From Herbidospora cretacea (lineage in GTDB: Bacteria > Actinomycetota > Actinomycetes > Streptosporangiales > Streptosporangiaceae): a DNA stretch of 64,000 bases. This document shows positions 36,241 to 45,629 of this stretch, piece after piece. Within the stretch, counting starts at the first letter, position 1; each line of letters opens with the position of its first letter. The stretch covers positions 124,001-188,000 of the forward strand of contig NZ_BBXG01000014.1 in the NCBI RefSeq assembly GCF_001570605.1. Direction: 5' to 3'. The position numbers were made by a program, and so were the translations under genes. The notes beneath the pieces are model-generated. The model made no database searches. It was not told the DNA's origin and worked only from the letters and a program-made list of their open reading frames with translations.

Positions 36241-36690
36241 ATGGCCTCTCTCGACACCACCGACTGGCAGCTGCTCGCACTGCTCCAGGAAGACGCCCGG
36301 CTCGGCTTCCGGGAACTCGCCCGCCGCGTGGGACTCAGCCCACCGGCCGTGGCCGCCCGGGTCCGGCGGCTGGAAGGCCTCGGGGTGATCACCGGCTACG
36401 GCGCCCGCGTCGACCCGGCCAAGGCGGGATGGCCCGTGCAGGCGTTCGTGGTGCTGTCCACCACCGGCATCCGCCAGTCCCACCAGACCGCCCACCTCGC
36501 CCTGACCGCGCCGCACATCCTCGAAGATCACCGCGTCACCGGCACCGACGACCACATCCTGCGGGTGGTCGCGCACGAGATCGGCGCCCTGGAGCCGCTG
36601 ATCGACCAGCTCAACGAGCTCGGCAAACCGGCGACCTCCTTCATCCTGTCCTCACCGAAGCCGTGGGCCCCGGTGCCTCCGTCCGTTTGA
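36241..36690 (+). CDS. Lrp/AsnC family regulator
   Basis: 149 residues: N-terminal HTH (DTTDWQLLALLQEDARLGFR, LARRVGLSPPAVAARVRRLE) and C-terminal RAM ligand domain (PVQAFVVLSTTGIRQSHQTA, HRVTGTDDHILRVVAHEIG). ATG 36241 aligns with the normal family start. It controls genes by binding an amino acid; the divergent EamA exporter is the probable target. Its stop overlaps the -35 box of the following MerR gene. Confidence 0.93.
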   Translation: MASLDTTDWQLLALLQEDARLGFRELARRVGLSPPAVAARVRRLEGLGVITGYGARVDPAKAGWPVQAFVVLSTTGIRQSHQTAHLALTAPHILEDHRVTGTDDHILRVVAHEIGALEPLIDQLNELGKPATSFILSSPKPWAPVPPSV

Positions 36691-36717
36691 CCTGTAGTGC
36701 GCTACAGGTGGCACTGT
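36687..36717 (+). promoter_or_regulatory. MerR-type promoter with 19-bp spacer and perfect operator
   Basis: -35 TTGACC (36687-36692) and -10 CACTGT (36712-36717) are separated by 19 bp, the hallmark spacing of MerR-controlled promoters. Between them is ACCTGTAG-TGCG-CTACAGGT (36690-36709), with perfect 8-bp arms. The predicted start at about 36724 coincides with the ATG of the MerR gene, so the transcript is leaderless. Confidence 0.75.
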
Positions 36718-36723
36718 GGACGC

Positions 36724-37128
36724 ATGAGCGAGGTTCTGCTTCCCGAGGTCACCGTGGAGGTGCCGCCCGAGGGCCTGTCGATCTCCGAGGTGTCCCGGTT
36801 GACCGGGATCGGCGTCGAGGCCCTGCGCTACTACGAGCGCGAAGGGCTGCTCCTGGACCCCGCGCCGCGCGACGGCGGGGGCCGCAGGCGCTACCACGAG
36901 GGCGACCTGGCCTGGATCTGCGGCCTGGTCATGCTCCGCGAGACCGGCATGTCCATCGCCGACATCCGGCTCATGGCCGACCTGTGCCGCCGCGACGGCA
37001 CCGAGAAGGAGCGCCTGGAGCTGCTGACCCGTCACCGGGAACGCGTGCTCGCCGAGGTACGGCGCACCCAGCGCCACCTGCGCGCCATCGAAGCGAAGAT
37101 CACTAGTTACGAGGCATCCACCATATGA
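36724..37128 (+). CDS. MerR family regulator
   Basis: 134 residues. The winged HTH reads LSISEVSRLTGIGVEALRYY followed by EREGLL, the family signature, and a dimerisation coiled coil follows (EKERLELLTRHRERVLAEV). There are no Cys residues in metal-binding positions, so it is a TipA/BmrR-like small regulator rather than a metal sensor. Controlled by its own operator and coupled by ATGA to the aldo/keto reductase gene, which suggests response to aldehydes or electrophiles. Confidence 0.93.
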   Translation: MSEVLLPEVTVEVPPEGLSISEVSRLTGIGVEALRYYEREGLLLDPAPRDGGGRRRYHEGDLAWICGLVMLRETGMSIADIRLMADLCRRDGTEKERLELLTRHRERVLAEVRRTQRHLRAIEAKITSYEASTI

Positions 37129-38093
37129 ACGACGTCAGTCTCGGTGCACTCCGCGTCTCCCCCCAGGGCCTCGGGGCCATGGGCATGAGCGCCTTCTACG
37201 GCACCCGCGACGAGGCCGAGGCCATCGCCACCCTCAACCGGGCCGTCGACCTCGGGGTCACCCACATCGACACGGCCGAGGCCTACGGTCCCTACGAGAA
37301 CGAGAAGCTCATCGCCAGGGCGCTGGGGGCGCGCCGCGACGAGATCACCATCGCCACCAAGTTCGCCCTCGACTTCGAGAACGGCGCGGTGATGGACGGC
37401 AGCCCCGCCCACGTGCGCCGCGCGGTGGAACGTTCCCTCCGGCACCTGGCGGTCGACGTGATCGACCTCTACTACCTCCACCGGGTCGACCCGGACGTGC
37501 CGATCGAAGAGACCGTCGGCGCGATGGCCGACCTGGTCACCGCCGGGAAGGTCCGCCACCTGGGCCTGTCGGAGGCCGCCCCGGACACCGTCCGCCGGGC
37601 CCACGCGACCCACCCGATCGCGGCGGTGCAGTCGGAGCTGTCGCTGTTCGCCCCCGGCCCGCTCCACAACGGCGTGAAGGACGTCCTGGACGAACTGGGC
37701 ATCGGCCTGGTGGCCTTCTCCCCCATCGGCCGGGGGCTGCTGGGCGGCGGGATCCGCAAGGTCGAGGACCTCGACGCCGACGACGCCCGGCGCACCCTCC
37801 CCTGGTTCACCCCGGAGAACATCGCCGCCAACCAGCACCTGGTCGACCGCGTCACCGCCGTGGCGGCCGAGCGGGGCGCGACCCCCGCGCAGATCTCGCT
37901 GGCCTGGGTCGCCGCGCAGGGCGCGGTCGCCATCCCCGGCACCAAGCGGCGGCGCTACCTGGAGGAGAACGCGGCGGCGATGCAGATCACGCTCACCGCC
38001 GCCGAACTGAAGGCCTTGGACGAGGCGGTCCCGGCCGGATCGGTCACCGGCGCCCGCGACACCCCCGCCGGCCTGGCCAGGAACCACCTGTAG
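37125..38093 (+). CDS. Aldo/keto reductase
   Basis: 322-residue TIM-barrel NADPH oxidoreductase. The catalytic tetrad is visible: Asp and Tyr in HIDTAEAYGPYENEK, Lys in IATKFALDF, His in IDLYYLHRVDP. The NADPH site is IPGTKRRRYLEENA. Similar to the YakC/AKR13-type group. It is the second gene of the MerR operon (ATGA overlap), so it probably detoxifies carbonyl compounds under MerR control. The last 50 bp overlap the convergent XRE gene. Confidence 0.93.
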   Translation: MNDVSLGALRVSPQGLGAMGMSAFYGTRDEAEAIATLNRAVDLGVTHIDTAEAYGPYENEKLIARALGARRDEITIATKFALDFENGAVMDGSPAHVRRAVERSLRHLAVDVIDLYYLHRVDPDVPIEETVGAMADLVTAGKVRHLGLSEAAPDTVRRAHATHPIAAVQSELSLFAPGPLHNGVKDVLDELGIGLVAFSPIGRGLLGGGIRKVEDLDADDARRTLPWFTPENIAANQHLVDRVTAVAAERGATPAQISLAWVAAQGAVAIPGTKRRRYLEENAAAMQITLTAAELKALDEAVPAGSVTGARDTPAGLARNHL

Positions 38094-38964
38094 CGGCATC
38101 GTCGAGCACGGCTCCCGCTCCAGGGGTTCCCGCGGCGGCCCAACTGGCCAGGAGGCGGAGTTTGTCGTCCGAATCGGTGCCGGGTTCGGCGCTGTAGCCG
38201 ACGAGGGTGAGGTTGTCCGCGGCCAGGGCGAGGGCCTCGTAGTCGAGGTGCAGGGTGCCGACGAGGGGGTGGCGGAGCGGTTTGGCGCCCTTGTGGTACT
38301 GGCGGACGTCGTGACGGGCCCACCGGGTGCGGAAGTCCTCGCTGCGCGTGGAGAGTTCGCCGACGAGGTCGGTGAGCTGCTTGTCGAAGGGGTCGCGGCC
38401 GGCCTCGGCCTGCAGGAGGGCGACGGTCTCGTCGGCGGCGCGTCGCCAGTCGCCCCAGAAGGTGTGGGAGCGGGGGTCGAGGAAGACGAACCGGGCGTGG
38501 TTGGGGGTGGCCCCGCGGGCGGCTTCGATCATGGGGGCGTACAGGACGCGGCCCAGGGCGTTGAAGGCCAGGATGTCGCAGCGGCCGTTCATGATCAGGG
38601 CTGGGGCGTCGGTCATGGAGTCGAGCAGCCGCCGCACCCCGGGCCGCACGACCCCCGTGGCCGGGCGGTGGCGGCGGCGGGCGGGACCGGCGGCGCGGGC
38701 GAGGTCCTCCAGGTGGATGCGCTCCTCCTCGTCCAGGCGCAGGGCGCGGGCCAGGGAGTCGAGGACCTGGTCCGACACCCCGGACAGGTTGCCGCGCTCC
38801 AGCCGGGAGTAGTACTCCACGCTCATCCCGGCGAGCTGGGCGACCTCGGCGCGGCGCAGGCCGGTGACGCGACGGGTGCCGTAGGAGGGCAGCCCCGCCT
38901 CTCCCGGTGTGATCCTGGCTCGGCGGGAGGTGAGGAACTCTCGGATCTGGCTGCGCTGGTCCAC
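38044..38964 (-). CDS. XRE family regulator with MmyB-like ligand domain
   Basis: 306 residues. The N-terminal HTH (RRAEVAQLAGMSVEYYSRLE, followed by RGNLSGVSDQVLDSLARAL) is joined to a PAS-like MmyB domain (PALIMNGRCDILAFNALGRV, HTFWGDWRRAADETVALLQA). These actinobacterial regulators typically sit divergent to an oxidoreductase gene that they repress, here the alcohol dehydrogenase. GTG 38964 follows TAGCCT by 7 bases, implying a leaderless transcript. The Gly/Arg-rich tail is encoded in the overlap with the aldo/keto reductase gene. Confidence 0.9.
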   Translation of the reverse strand: MDQRSQIREFLTSRRARITPGEAGLPSYGTRRVTGLRRAEVAQLAGMSVEYYSRLERGNLSGVSDQVLDSLARALRLDEEERIHLEDLARAAGPARRRHRPATGVVRPGVRRLLDSMTDAPALIMNGRCDILAFNALGRVLYAPMIEAARGATPNHARFVFLDPRSHTFWGDWRRAADETVALLQAEAGRDPFDKQLTDLVGELSTRSEDFRTRWARHDVRQYHKGAKPLRHPLVGTLHLDYEALALAADNLTLVGYSAEPGTDSDDKLRLLASWAAAGTPGAGAVLDDAATGGSWPGRRGCRGRR

Positions 38965-39098
38965 GCCGTCCAGGCTAGACGGCCTTCCCGATGGCTGGGG
39001 TGCCCTGTCAGTACACCTCTGGCCAGTGCCTTCCACCGGGCCCTGGCCTGCCCTTTTGATGGGTCGCGGACATCCTGTCGACCCAAGGAACGATCTCC

Positions 39099-40142
39099 AT
39101 GCTTGTGCACGCCTATGCCGCCCCGGCCGCCACCGAGCCGCTGGTCCCCACGACGATCGAACGGCGCGACGTCGGCCCCCACGACGTCCTCATCAAGATC
39201 GAGTACGCGGGCGTCTGCCATTCCGACATCCACACCGTCAACGGCGACTGGGGGCCCCAGCCGTTCCCGCTGGTACCCGGGCACGAGATCGTCGGGATCG
39301 TCGAGCGGACCGGCGCCGAGGTGACCCGTCACCGGGCCGGGGACCGCGTCGGGGTGGGCTGCATGGTGAACTCCTGCGGCCGGTGCGCCAACTGCCGGGG
39401 CGGCGACGAGCAGCACTGCAGCGAGGGCATGGTGCCCACCTACGCCGGCACCGACCGGGACGGCACCACCACCCAGGGCGGATACTCCACCCACATCGTG
39501 GTGGACGCCGGATTCGTGCTGTCGATCCCCGAGGGCCTGGACGCCGCCGCGGCGGCCCCGCTGCTGTGCGCGGGCATCACCACCTACGCGCCGCTGCGCC
39601 GCTGGGGCGCCGGTCCGGGCAAGAAGGTCGCGGTCGTCGGGCTCGGAGGCCTCGGCCACGTGGCCGTCAAGATCGCCCACGCCATGGGCGCGGAGGTCAC
39701 CGTGCTGTCGCAGTCGCTGAAGAAGCAGGAGGACGGGCTGCGGCTGGGCGCCGATCACTACTACGCCACCAGCGACCCCGGCACCTTCACCGACCTCGCC
39801 GGCCGCTTCGACGTGATCATCAGCACGGTCAGCGTGGACGTGGACGTCAACGCCTACCTCAACCTGCTGGCCCTCGACGGCGCCCTGGTGAACGTCGGCG
39901 CTCCGCCCGGACCGCTGACCATCGGCCACGCGTTCCTGCTGACCCAGCCCCGCCGGGTGTTGACCGGGTCGATGATCGGCGGTGTCGCCCTCACCCAGGA
40001 GATGCTGGGCTTCTGCGCCGAGCACGGCATCGGGGCCGACATCGAGATCATCTCCGGCGACCAGATCAACGACGCCTACCGGCGCGTCCTCGCCTCCGAC
40101 GTGCGCTACCGCTTCGTCATCGACGCCGCCACCCTCGCCTGA
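39099..40142 (+). CDS. Zinc-dependent alcohol dehydrogenase (YahK/cinnamyl alcohol dehydrogenase-like)
   Basis: 347-residue medium-chain dehydrogenase. The catalytic zinc is bound by Cys in [14 protein letters not shown] and by His-Glu in VPGHEIVG. The structural zinc Cys set is in [24 protein letters not shown] site [14 protein letters not shown]. It reduces aldehydes with broad range. Divergent from the XRE/MmyB regulator (135 bp apart), which probably represses it. Confidence 0.95.
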   Translation: MLVHAYAAPAATEPLVPTTIERRDVGPHDVLIKIEYAGVCHSDIHTVNGDWGPQPFPLVPGHEIVGIVERTGAEVTRHRAGDRVGVGCMVNSCGRCANCRGGDEQHCSEGMVPTYAGTDRDGTTTQGGYSTHIVVDAGFVLSIPEGLDAAAAAPLLCAGITTYAPLRRWGAGPGKKVAVVGLGGLGHVAVKIAHAMGAEVTVLSQSLKKQEDGLRLGADHYYATSDPGTFTDLAGRFDVIISTVSVDVDVNAYLNLLALDGALVNVGAPPGPLTIGHAFLLTQPRRVLTGSMIGGVALTQEMLGFCAEHGIGADIEIISGDQINDAYRRVLASDVRYRFVIDAATLA

Positions 40143-40214
40143 AACCATCCGGCGGCCGGGGGCGGGCGAAATCCGATCGCGCGAACCTGGGAGCACCTGC
40201 CAGTCTTTCTCACT

Positions 40215-41027
40215 ATGAGTACACGATTACGGGCGATCGCCCGGGAAACCGTCGAAATCGTCGACAAGGGCGGATACCTGACGCCGTCCGGCCGCTGGGT
40301 CGACATCGCCTTCGACCGGACCCTCACCCGTCTCCACCTGCCCGACGAGGAACTCCCCCGCCACGGCGGCACCACGCCCCGGATAGAGGTCGTCAACCAG
40401 ACCACGCTCTAGGCGGCGCGGGAACTGGGCGGCGACCTGGCCGCGCTCGTCTTCGCCTCGGCCAAGAACCCGGGCGGCGGCTTCCTCAACGGCGCGAAGG
40501 CCCAGGAGGAGGACGTCGCCCGCGCCTCGGGCCTATACGCCTCCCTCTCGGCGGCCCACGGGTTCTACCGGTTCCACCGCGAGCAGGGCGACCTGCGCTA
40601 CAGCGACCGGGTGATCTACTCCCCCGATGTGCCGGTGTTCCGCGACGACAGGGGCGCCCTGCTGGAGGAGCCCTACCGGGTCGCGTTCCTGACCTCGGCG
40701 GCGCCCAACGCGCGGGCGATCGGCGACAGCCGGTGTGAGTCGCTGCCGGAGATCCCCGGCCTGCTGCGGGCCCGGGCCGCGCGGGTGCTCGACGTCGCCG
40801 CCGCCCACGGGCACCGGCGGCTGATCCTAGGAGCGTGGGGGTGCGGGGTGTTCGGCAACGACCCCGCGCAGGTCGCCGCCGCGTTCGCCCAGGCCCTCGC
40901 CGGGGCGCAGCCCTTCGACCTGGTCAGGTTCGCCGTGCTCGACGGCCGGCCCGGCACGCCCGTCTTCGACGCGTTCGCGCGCGCCTTCACGTGTCCGGCC
41001 CAGCGACGACGCCCGCTCAGGTTCTGA
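40215..41027 (+). pseudogene. Bacterial PARG-like (DUF2263/TIGR02452) macrodomain protein interrupted by one amber codon
   Basis: One continuous frame of 271 codons, broken only by TAG at 40410-40412. The first 65 residues (TVEIVDKGGYLTPSGRWVDI) and the rest (from AARELGGDLAALVFASAKNP) are both typical of the family. The catalytic poly(ADP-ribose) glycohydrolase signature is intact: GGGFLNGAKAQEE. The end of the macrodomain is also intact (LILGAWGCGVFGND). The TAG replaces what is usually Glu, Gln or Ala after Thr-Thr-Leu. Recent nonsense mutation, sequencing error or readthrough are all possible. The intact protein would remove ADP-ribose chains. Confidence 0.85.
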
Positions 41028-41568
41028 CGGTGCGCAGGGCCGTGCCCCAGGACAGGACCTGGTCGAGGACGAGGTTCAGCCGGTCCTCATGGGAGGCGGC
41101 GGGCTTGAAGCCGTCGGCGAAGTCGGTGTGGATCGACAGGCCCACCTGGTTCGACACGGTGGCCACCCTGAGCAGGCCCAGGACGTGGCGCAGGTGCGAG
41201 ATCGCCCGGGGGGCGCCGTCCACGCCGTAGCCGACGAAGCCGGCCGCCTTGTCGGCCCACTCGTGGTAGAGGAAGTCGAGGGCGTTCTTGAGCGCGCCGG
41301 GATAGGAGTTGTTGTACTCGGGCGTCACGATCACGAACGCGTCCAGGGGCGAGATCGTGGCCGACCAGCGCTTGGTGTGGTCGTGTTGATAGCGGCCCAT
41401 GGCGGGGTGTTCGGGTTCGTCCAGGTTGCCCAGGCCGTAGTCCTTCAGGTCGACGAGTTCGTATTCCGCGTCGCCTCGTTTGACCGCCAGGTCGTATACC
41501 CACTGCGCCACCGCCTCGCCGTTGCGGCCGGGACGGGTGCTGCCCAGGATGATGCCCACCTTCAGCAT
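41017..41568 (-). CDS. NADPH-dependent FMN reductase
   Basis: 183-residue flavodoxin-like reductase. The FMN phosphate loop is IILGSTRPGRNGEAVAQWV and the flavin-ring loop is VTPEYNNSYPGALKNALDFL. Used in flavin or quinone reduction and in oxidative stress defence. GAGGAGG precedes ATG 41568. It diverges from the cupin/AraC regulator across 114 bp, which is the likely controller. Confidence 0.93.
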   Translation of the reverse strand: MLKVGIILGSTRPGRNGEAVAQWVYDLAVKRGDAEYELVDLKDYGLGNLDEPEHPAMGRYQHDHTKRWSATISPLDAFVIVTPEYNNSYPGALKNALDFLYHEWADKAAGFVGYGVDGAPRAISHLRHVLGLLRVATVSNQVGLSIHTDFADGFKPAASHEDRLNLVLDQVLSWGTALRTVRT

Positions 41569-41682
41569 GCGGAATGCCTCCTCATTCGGTTACGGGAACC
41601 ACCGTAGGAAGCACCGCTGAGATAGTGAATGCGCCGTTGTCCAACATTTATACGCGATCGTCTCAGGGTCTAGACTCCGCGC

Positions 41683-42615
41683 ATGGACATGCTGAGCGAC
41701 GTGGTGGCCTTCATGCGGGGCGGCCGCCCCGCCTCCGTCCGGATCTCGTGGCGGGCGCCCTGGGGGGTGGCGTTCCGCGTGGCGCCCGGCTCCGCGGGGT
41801 TCCATGTGGTGCTGCGCGGGTCCTGCTGGCTCATGCCCCCCGACGGCGACCCCGTTCCGCTGAGCGTGGGCGACGTGGTGTTCCTGCCGCACAGCGGCCC
41901 GTTCGGGATGGCCGACGATCCCGCCAGGCCGCTGGTCGAGTCGGACTGCGAACCGCATTCGCACCTGTTCGCCTCGGCCGGCCTGGCGGGTGACGGGGCC
42001 GAGACGGTGACCCTGGCCTGCAGCTACCGGATCGACCCCGACCGGACCCACCCGATCCTCAACGCGCTGCCGGGCGTGATCCACCTGCCCGCGACGCTCG
42101 GCAGCCATCCGGAGCTGCGGGCCGCCGTCGAACTGCTCGCCGCCGAGATCGACAGCCCGCGTCCCGGCACCGACACCGTCGTGTCGTCCCTGCTCGACAT
42201 GTTGCAGCTGTACGTGCTGCGGGCCTACTTCGACACCCAGGAGGAGCCCTGCACGACGTCCGGATGGGCCGCCGCGCTCGCCGACCCGGGCATCGGCCGC
42301 GCGCTCGACGCCATCCACCGCACCCCCGCCCACCGCTGGACGGTCGAGTCGCTCGGCGTCCACGCGGGCATGTCGCGGGCCGGCTTCGCGCGCCGTTTCA
42401 CCGGGCTGGTCGGGCAGCCGCCGCTGGCGTACCTGACGTGGTGGCGCCTGGTGAGCGCGGCACGCATGCTGCGCGAGTCGGAGGCGTCGGTGGCGGAGGT
42501 GGCCGAGCGGGTGGGTTACGGGTCGGAGTTCGCCTTCGGCAACGCTTTCAAGCGGGAGTTCGGCGTCGCGCCGGGCCGGTTCCGGCAGCGAGCCGGTCGA
42601 GCGGTGTCCGCATGA
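41683..42615 (+). CDS. AraC family regulator with cupin N-terminal domain
   Basis: 310 residues. The cupin_6 domain covers about 1-180 (FHVVLRGSCWLMPPDGDPVP, LPHSGPFGMADDP) and the AraC DNA-binding domain about 205-305 (SLGVHAGMSRAGFARRFTGL, then VAERVGYGSEFAFGNAFKRE). TAGACT at 41669-41674 is 8 bases before the ATG, so the leader is almost absent. Such regulators normally control an adjacent reductase gene, here the divergent FMN reductase. Confidence 0.93.
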   Translation: MDMLSDVVAFMRGGRPASVRISWRAPWGVAFRVAPGSAGFHVVLRGSCWLMPPDGDPVPLSVGDVVFLPHSGPFGMADDPARPLVESDCEPHSHLFASAGLAGDGAETVTLACSYRIDPDRTHPILNALPGVIHLPATLGSHPELRAAVELLAAEIDSPRPGTDTVVSSLLDMLQLYVLRAYFDTQEEPCTTSGWAAALADPGIGRALDAIHRTPAHRWTVESLGVHAGMSRAGFARRFTGLVGQPPLAYLTWWRLVSAARMLRESEASVAEVAERVGYGSEFAFGNAFKREFGVAPGRFRQRAGRAVSA

Positions 42616-42824
42616 ATGCGTTCAGAATTCTCAGTCTCCGCCACCCTTGGCGCTGAAGGTGGGTTGAGCAGGCGTTATGGCCGGTTGTGCGCGGTGATCG
42701 GCGTCACGCGCGCGCCTTCTCGACCTCCCGGGACTGACTGTCGTCAGCGAGATCTTGACACCCTCGTGCGCCGAGCCCAACACTGTGCGGAAACACGGCC
42801 GAAACACAATTCCAGAACCGCACA

Positions 42825-42838
42825 TGTTAACGCTAACA
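42825..42838. promoter_or_regulatory. LacI-type operator (TGTTA-ACGC-TAACA) upstream of the GH5 gene
   Basis: A near-perfect 14-bp palindrome with TGTTA/TAACA arms around a central CG, the classic form of LacI-family operators, ends 15 bp before the GH5 start codon. Binding there would block transcription or initiation. A LacI-type regulator gene is present at 51878, but its own neighbourhood has a different half-site, so the pairing is open. Confidence 0.6.
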
Positions 42839-42853
42839 GAAATGGACCACACC

Positions 42854-44317
42854 ATGGCATCGTTACGCCGGTTACTGGTCGCCGCGGTGGTGACCATGCT
42901 CACCGCGGCGGTGGGCGTCGTCGTCTCCGCGCCGTCGGCCCATGCCGCCACCAGCCAGTTCCGAGGCATGAACTGGGCCGTGCTCGGTGACAACTTCAGC
43001 ACCGGCACGCTCGTCGTGCAGGGCCTGAGCCAGTCCGACAGCAACGCGACGGTCCGCGCCAAGGCCAACTCGCTCTACGACAGCATGGAATACCTGATGG
43101 GGGTCAACACCGTCCGGCTGCCCATCAACACCCACACGGTGGCCAACACGAGCTGGTGGAACGCCTACCGCGGCGCCATCGACGCCGCCGCCGAGCGTGG
43201 GTTCAAGGTCATCCTGGCCTACTGGGAGGACGGCGCCGCCTCCGGCGGCCGGATCACCAACCTCGCCGCCTGGAACGCGATGTGGTCCAGCGTCATCGGC
43301 ACCTACGGCTCGAACGGCAACGTCTACTTCGAGCCGATGAACGAGCCGCACGGCTACTCGTCGGCGGAGTGGCGCAACGTCGCGGCCAACTGGCTCAGCG
43401 CTCACCCCTCGGCGGCGCCCGGCCGGGTGCTCATCGGCGGCACCGGCTTCAGCCAGGACCTGCGGGACATCTGCAACGACAGCCGCTTCAACGCGACGCT
43501 GCTGTCCTTCCACTACTACGCGTTCTTCTACGGCGCGATGACCTACGACGAGTTCCGCAGCCACATCCAGACGCGCCTGGGCAACTGCGCCTCCCGCGCG
43601 GTCGCGACCGAGTACGGCGCGCCGATGGCCACCGGCCTCAACTACGGCGACCCGGCCAGCACCGACAACTTCGTGCGCTACCTCCGCGCCGTGGCCCAGG
43701 TCATGCGGGACAACCAGATGGGCGGCACCTACTGGCCCGCCATCGGCGGCAAGGTGACCGCGGGGCTCGGCTACGACCACTACTCGATGTTCGCTCTCGG
43801 CGGCAGCGGCACCACCCTCAACCTGTCCACCCGCAACGGCTACGGCGCCAACCGGGTCCGGTACGGCTGGGGCGACGCCGTCAACGACTCGCCCCCTCCG
43901 TCGGCGTACCGGATCGACGCGCGCCACAGCGGCAAGACCATGAACGTCCAGCAGCCGAACACCAGCAACGGCGCGCGCGTCAGCCAGAACACCTACGGCG
44001 GCAGCGCGTGGCAGCAGTGGCAGTTCCAGGACGCCGGCAGCGGTTACTGGCGCATCGTCAGCCGCCACAGCGGCAAGTGCCTCGACGTGGTGAGCGCCTC
44101 GACCGCCGACGGCGCCGACCTCGTCCAGTACACCTGCGGCACCGGCAACAACCAGCAGTTCCAGATGGTCACCAACGGCGGCTACTTCCAGCTCCGGGCC
44201 CGGCACAGTGGCAAGTGCGTGGACGTGCCGGCCGCGTCGACCGCCGACGGCGTGATCATCAAGCAGTACACCTGCAACAGCGGAACCAACCAGCAGTGGT
44301 CCCGCACGGCCGTCTAG
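42854..44317 (+). CDS. Secreted GH5 cellulase with ricin-type lectin (CBM13-like) domain
   Basis: 487 residues. Signal peptide (LLVAAVVTMLTAAVGVVV ... SAHAAT). Residues about 35-345 form a GH5 barrel: acid/base Glu in VYFEPMNEPHGYSS, nucleophile Glu in AVATEYGAPM. Residues about 355-487 are a ricin B lectin trefoil with repeats of the QxW type (QQWQF, NQQF, NQQWS) and CLDV/CVDV sugar-binding segments. It degrades plant beta-glucans outside the cell, the lectin anchoring it to polysaccharide. ATG 42854 is the best start by signal peptide; ATG 42842 is possible. A LacI operator lies upstream. Confidence 0.93.
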   Translation: MASLRRLLVAAVVTMLTAAVGVVVSAPSAHAATSQFRGMNWAVLGDNFSTGTLVVQGLSQSDSNATVRAKANSLYDSMEYLMGVNTVRLPINTHTVANTSWWNAYRGAIDAAAERGFKVILAYWEDGAASGGRITNLAAWNAMWSSVIGTYGSNGNVYFEPMNEPHGYSSAEWRNVAANWLSAHPSAAPGRVLIGGTGFSQDLRDICNDSRFNATLLSFHYYAFFYGAMTYDEFRSHIQTRLGNCASRAVATEYGAPMATGLNYGDPASTDNFVRYLRAVAQVMRDNQMGGTYWPAIGGKVTAGLGYDHYSMFALGGSGTTLNLSTRNGYGANRVRYGWGDAVNDSPPPSAYRIDARHSGKTMNVQQPNTSNGARVSQNTYGGSAWQQWQFQDAGSGYWRIVSRHSGKCLDVVSASTADGADLVQYTCGTGNNQQFQMVTNGGYFQLRARHSGKCVDVPAASTADGVIIKQYTCNSGTNQQWSRTAV

Positions 44318-45599
44318 AACAGATCGGCCAGATAGGTGCGCCGGTGCGCGCGTACCAGATCGGCCGGGGACCGGCCGTGCACGTCGGCGACGTCGGCGCG
44401 CGCCCCGGCCGCAAGGAGGGCGCGGACCAGCGCGGACGGCCCGATCGCGACCGCGTGGTGCAGCGGGGTGCGGCCGTCGACGTCACGGGCGTGGACGTCC
44501 AGCCCCGCCGCCAGGAGACGGGGCAGCAGGAGCTCGTGGTCGACCAGGCTCAGCAGATGGAGCAGGCCGCGGCGGTTGCCGTCCCTGACGTGCGGGTCGA
44601 TGCCGGCGTCCAGGAGCTGCCGCACCGCCGGGGTGTCGCCGTGCTGGACGTGCAGGAACAGGCGCTGCCGCTGGAGGCGCAGCTCGCGGGGCAGCCGTCC
44701 CCGGCCGGTGGTCCACGCCATCTGGGCCAGGAAACATCCCGGCGAGACGCCGCCGAGTGAGCGCAGCGCGCGTTCGCGGCGCTGTTCGTCGTGGCTGTGC
44801 GGGATCCGGAGCGCGCCGTCGCCGAAGGCGACCTCGTGCCATTCCGTGCCGCAGCGGACCCGTACCGGAAGGAGCGGTTCGGGTCCGCGCGGTCCGGCGT
44901 CGGCCGGCGGCGCCTGCCCAGGCCGCGTTCGGCCAGCAGCGCCGCCTCCGCCCCCAGCCGGGCCACGTTCAGCGGCAGCCGCGCCAGCGCGTCGAGGTGG
45001 TGGGTCCCCTTCAGGTATCGGCCGTCCGCCACCAGCTCCAGGTCCAGTCCGGCCGCCTCGAAGGCCTCCTCGACCCTGCCCTGCTCGTGGAGCGCGGTGA
45101 CGCGTTCGGCGTGCGGATCGCCGCCGCCGTGGCGTTCCAGCAGTTCGGCGGTGTGCCGGGCGTCCCAGAGGTGGCGGACGGCAGTCCAGTCGTCGGACGT
45201 GGGCGAGGTGGGGCCGAAACGCAGCGTCAGTCTTTGCGGGGCCTCGACCCGCTCGGGAAGGACGACGTGGAGGACGCCGGCGCCGTGGCGGACGAGGGTG
45301 ACGCGGCGGCGGACGGCGAGAGTGCCGGAGACGCCGGTGCCGCGCGGCAGGTGCCAGCGCAGCAGGTCGGGGACCAGATGCCGGAGGTCCTCGGCGAGGG
45401 CCGCCGCAGTCGCCGGGCCGTGCACGCGTTCGACGGTGACCAGGTCGAAGAGGACGTCGACACCGGCGGCGGCGCAGGCCCCTCGCCAGTCGCCGGCCAG
45501 GCGGCGTTCGGTGGCCTGCTCGATCATCCACCGGGGGACGGCGTAGCGGCGGATCCGCTGCCAGCGGATCAGTTCCTCACGGGCCGCTGCGGACCCCAC
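44314..45599 (-). pseudogene. Ankyrin-repeat protein split by a frameshift
   Basis: The N-terminal frame (from GTG 45599, REELIRWQRIRRYAVPRWMI to ALLAERGLG, about 225 residues) and the C-terminal frame (from about QAPPADAGPRG, VRCGTEWHEVAFGDG, then ankyrin repeats VQHGDTPAVRQLLDAGIDPH, VDGRTPLHHAVAIG) join if one base is added in the GGG run at 44917-44919. Ankyrin repeats occupy about 300-420 of the restored protein. The rest is of unknown family. A one-base deletion in a G run could be real decay or a sequencing error. Its stop shares CTAG with the GH5 stop. Confidence 0.7.
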
Positions 45600-45629
45600 G
45601 TGTCTCCCTTTCGGCGCATCCCGGAACGG

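Noticed and set aside
44914-44922. Programmed ribosomal frameshift in the ankyrin gene
   Set aside because: No slippery heptamer or downstream pseudoknot is evident; a one-base deletion in a G run explains it more simply.
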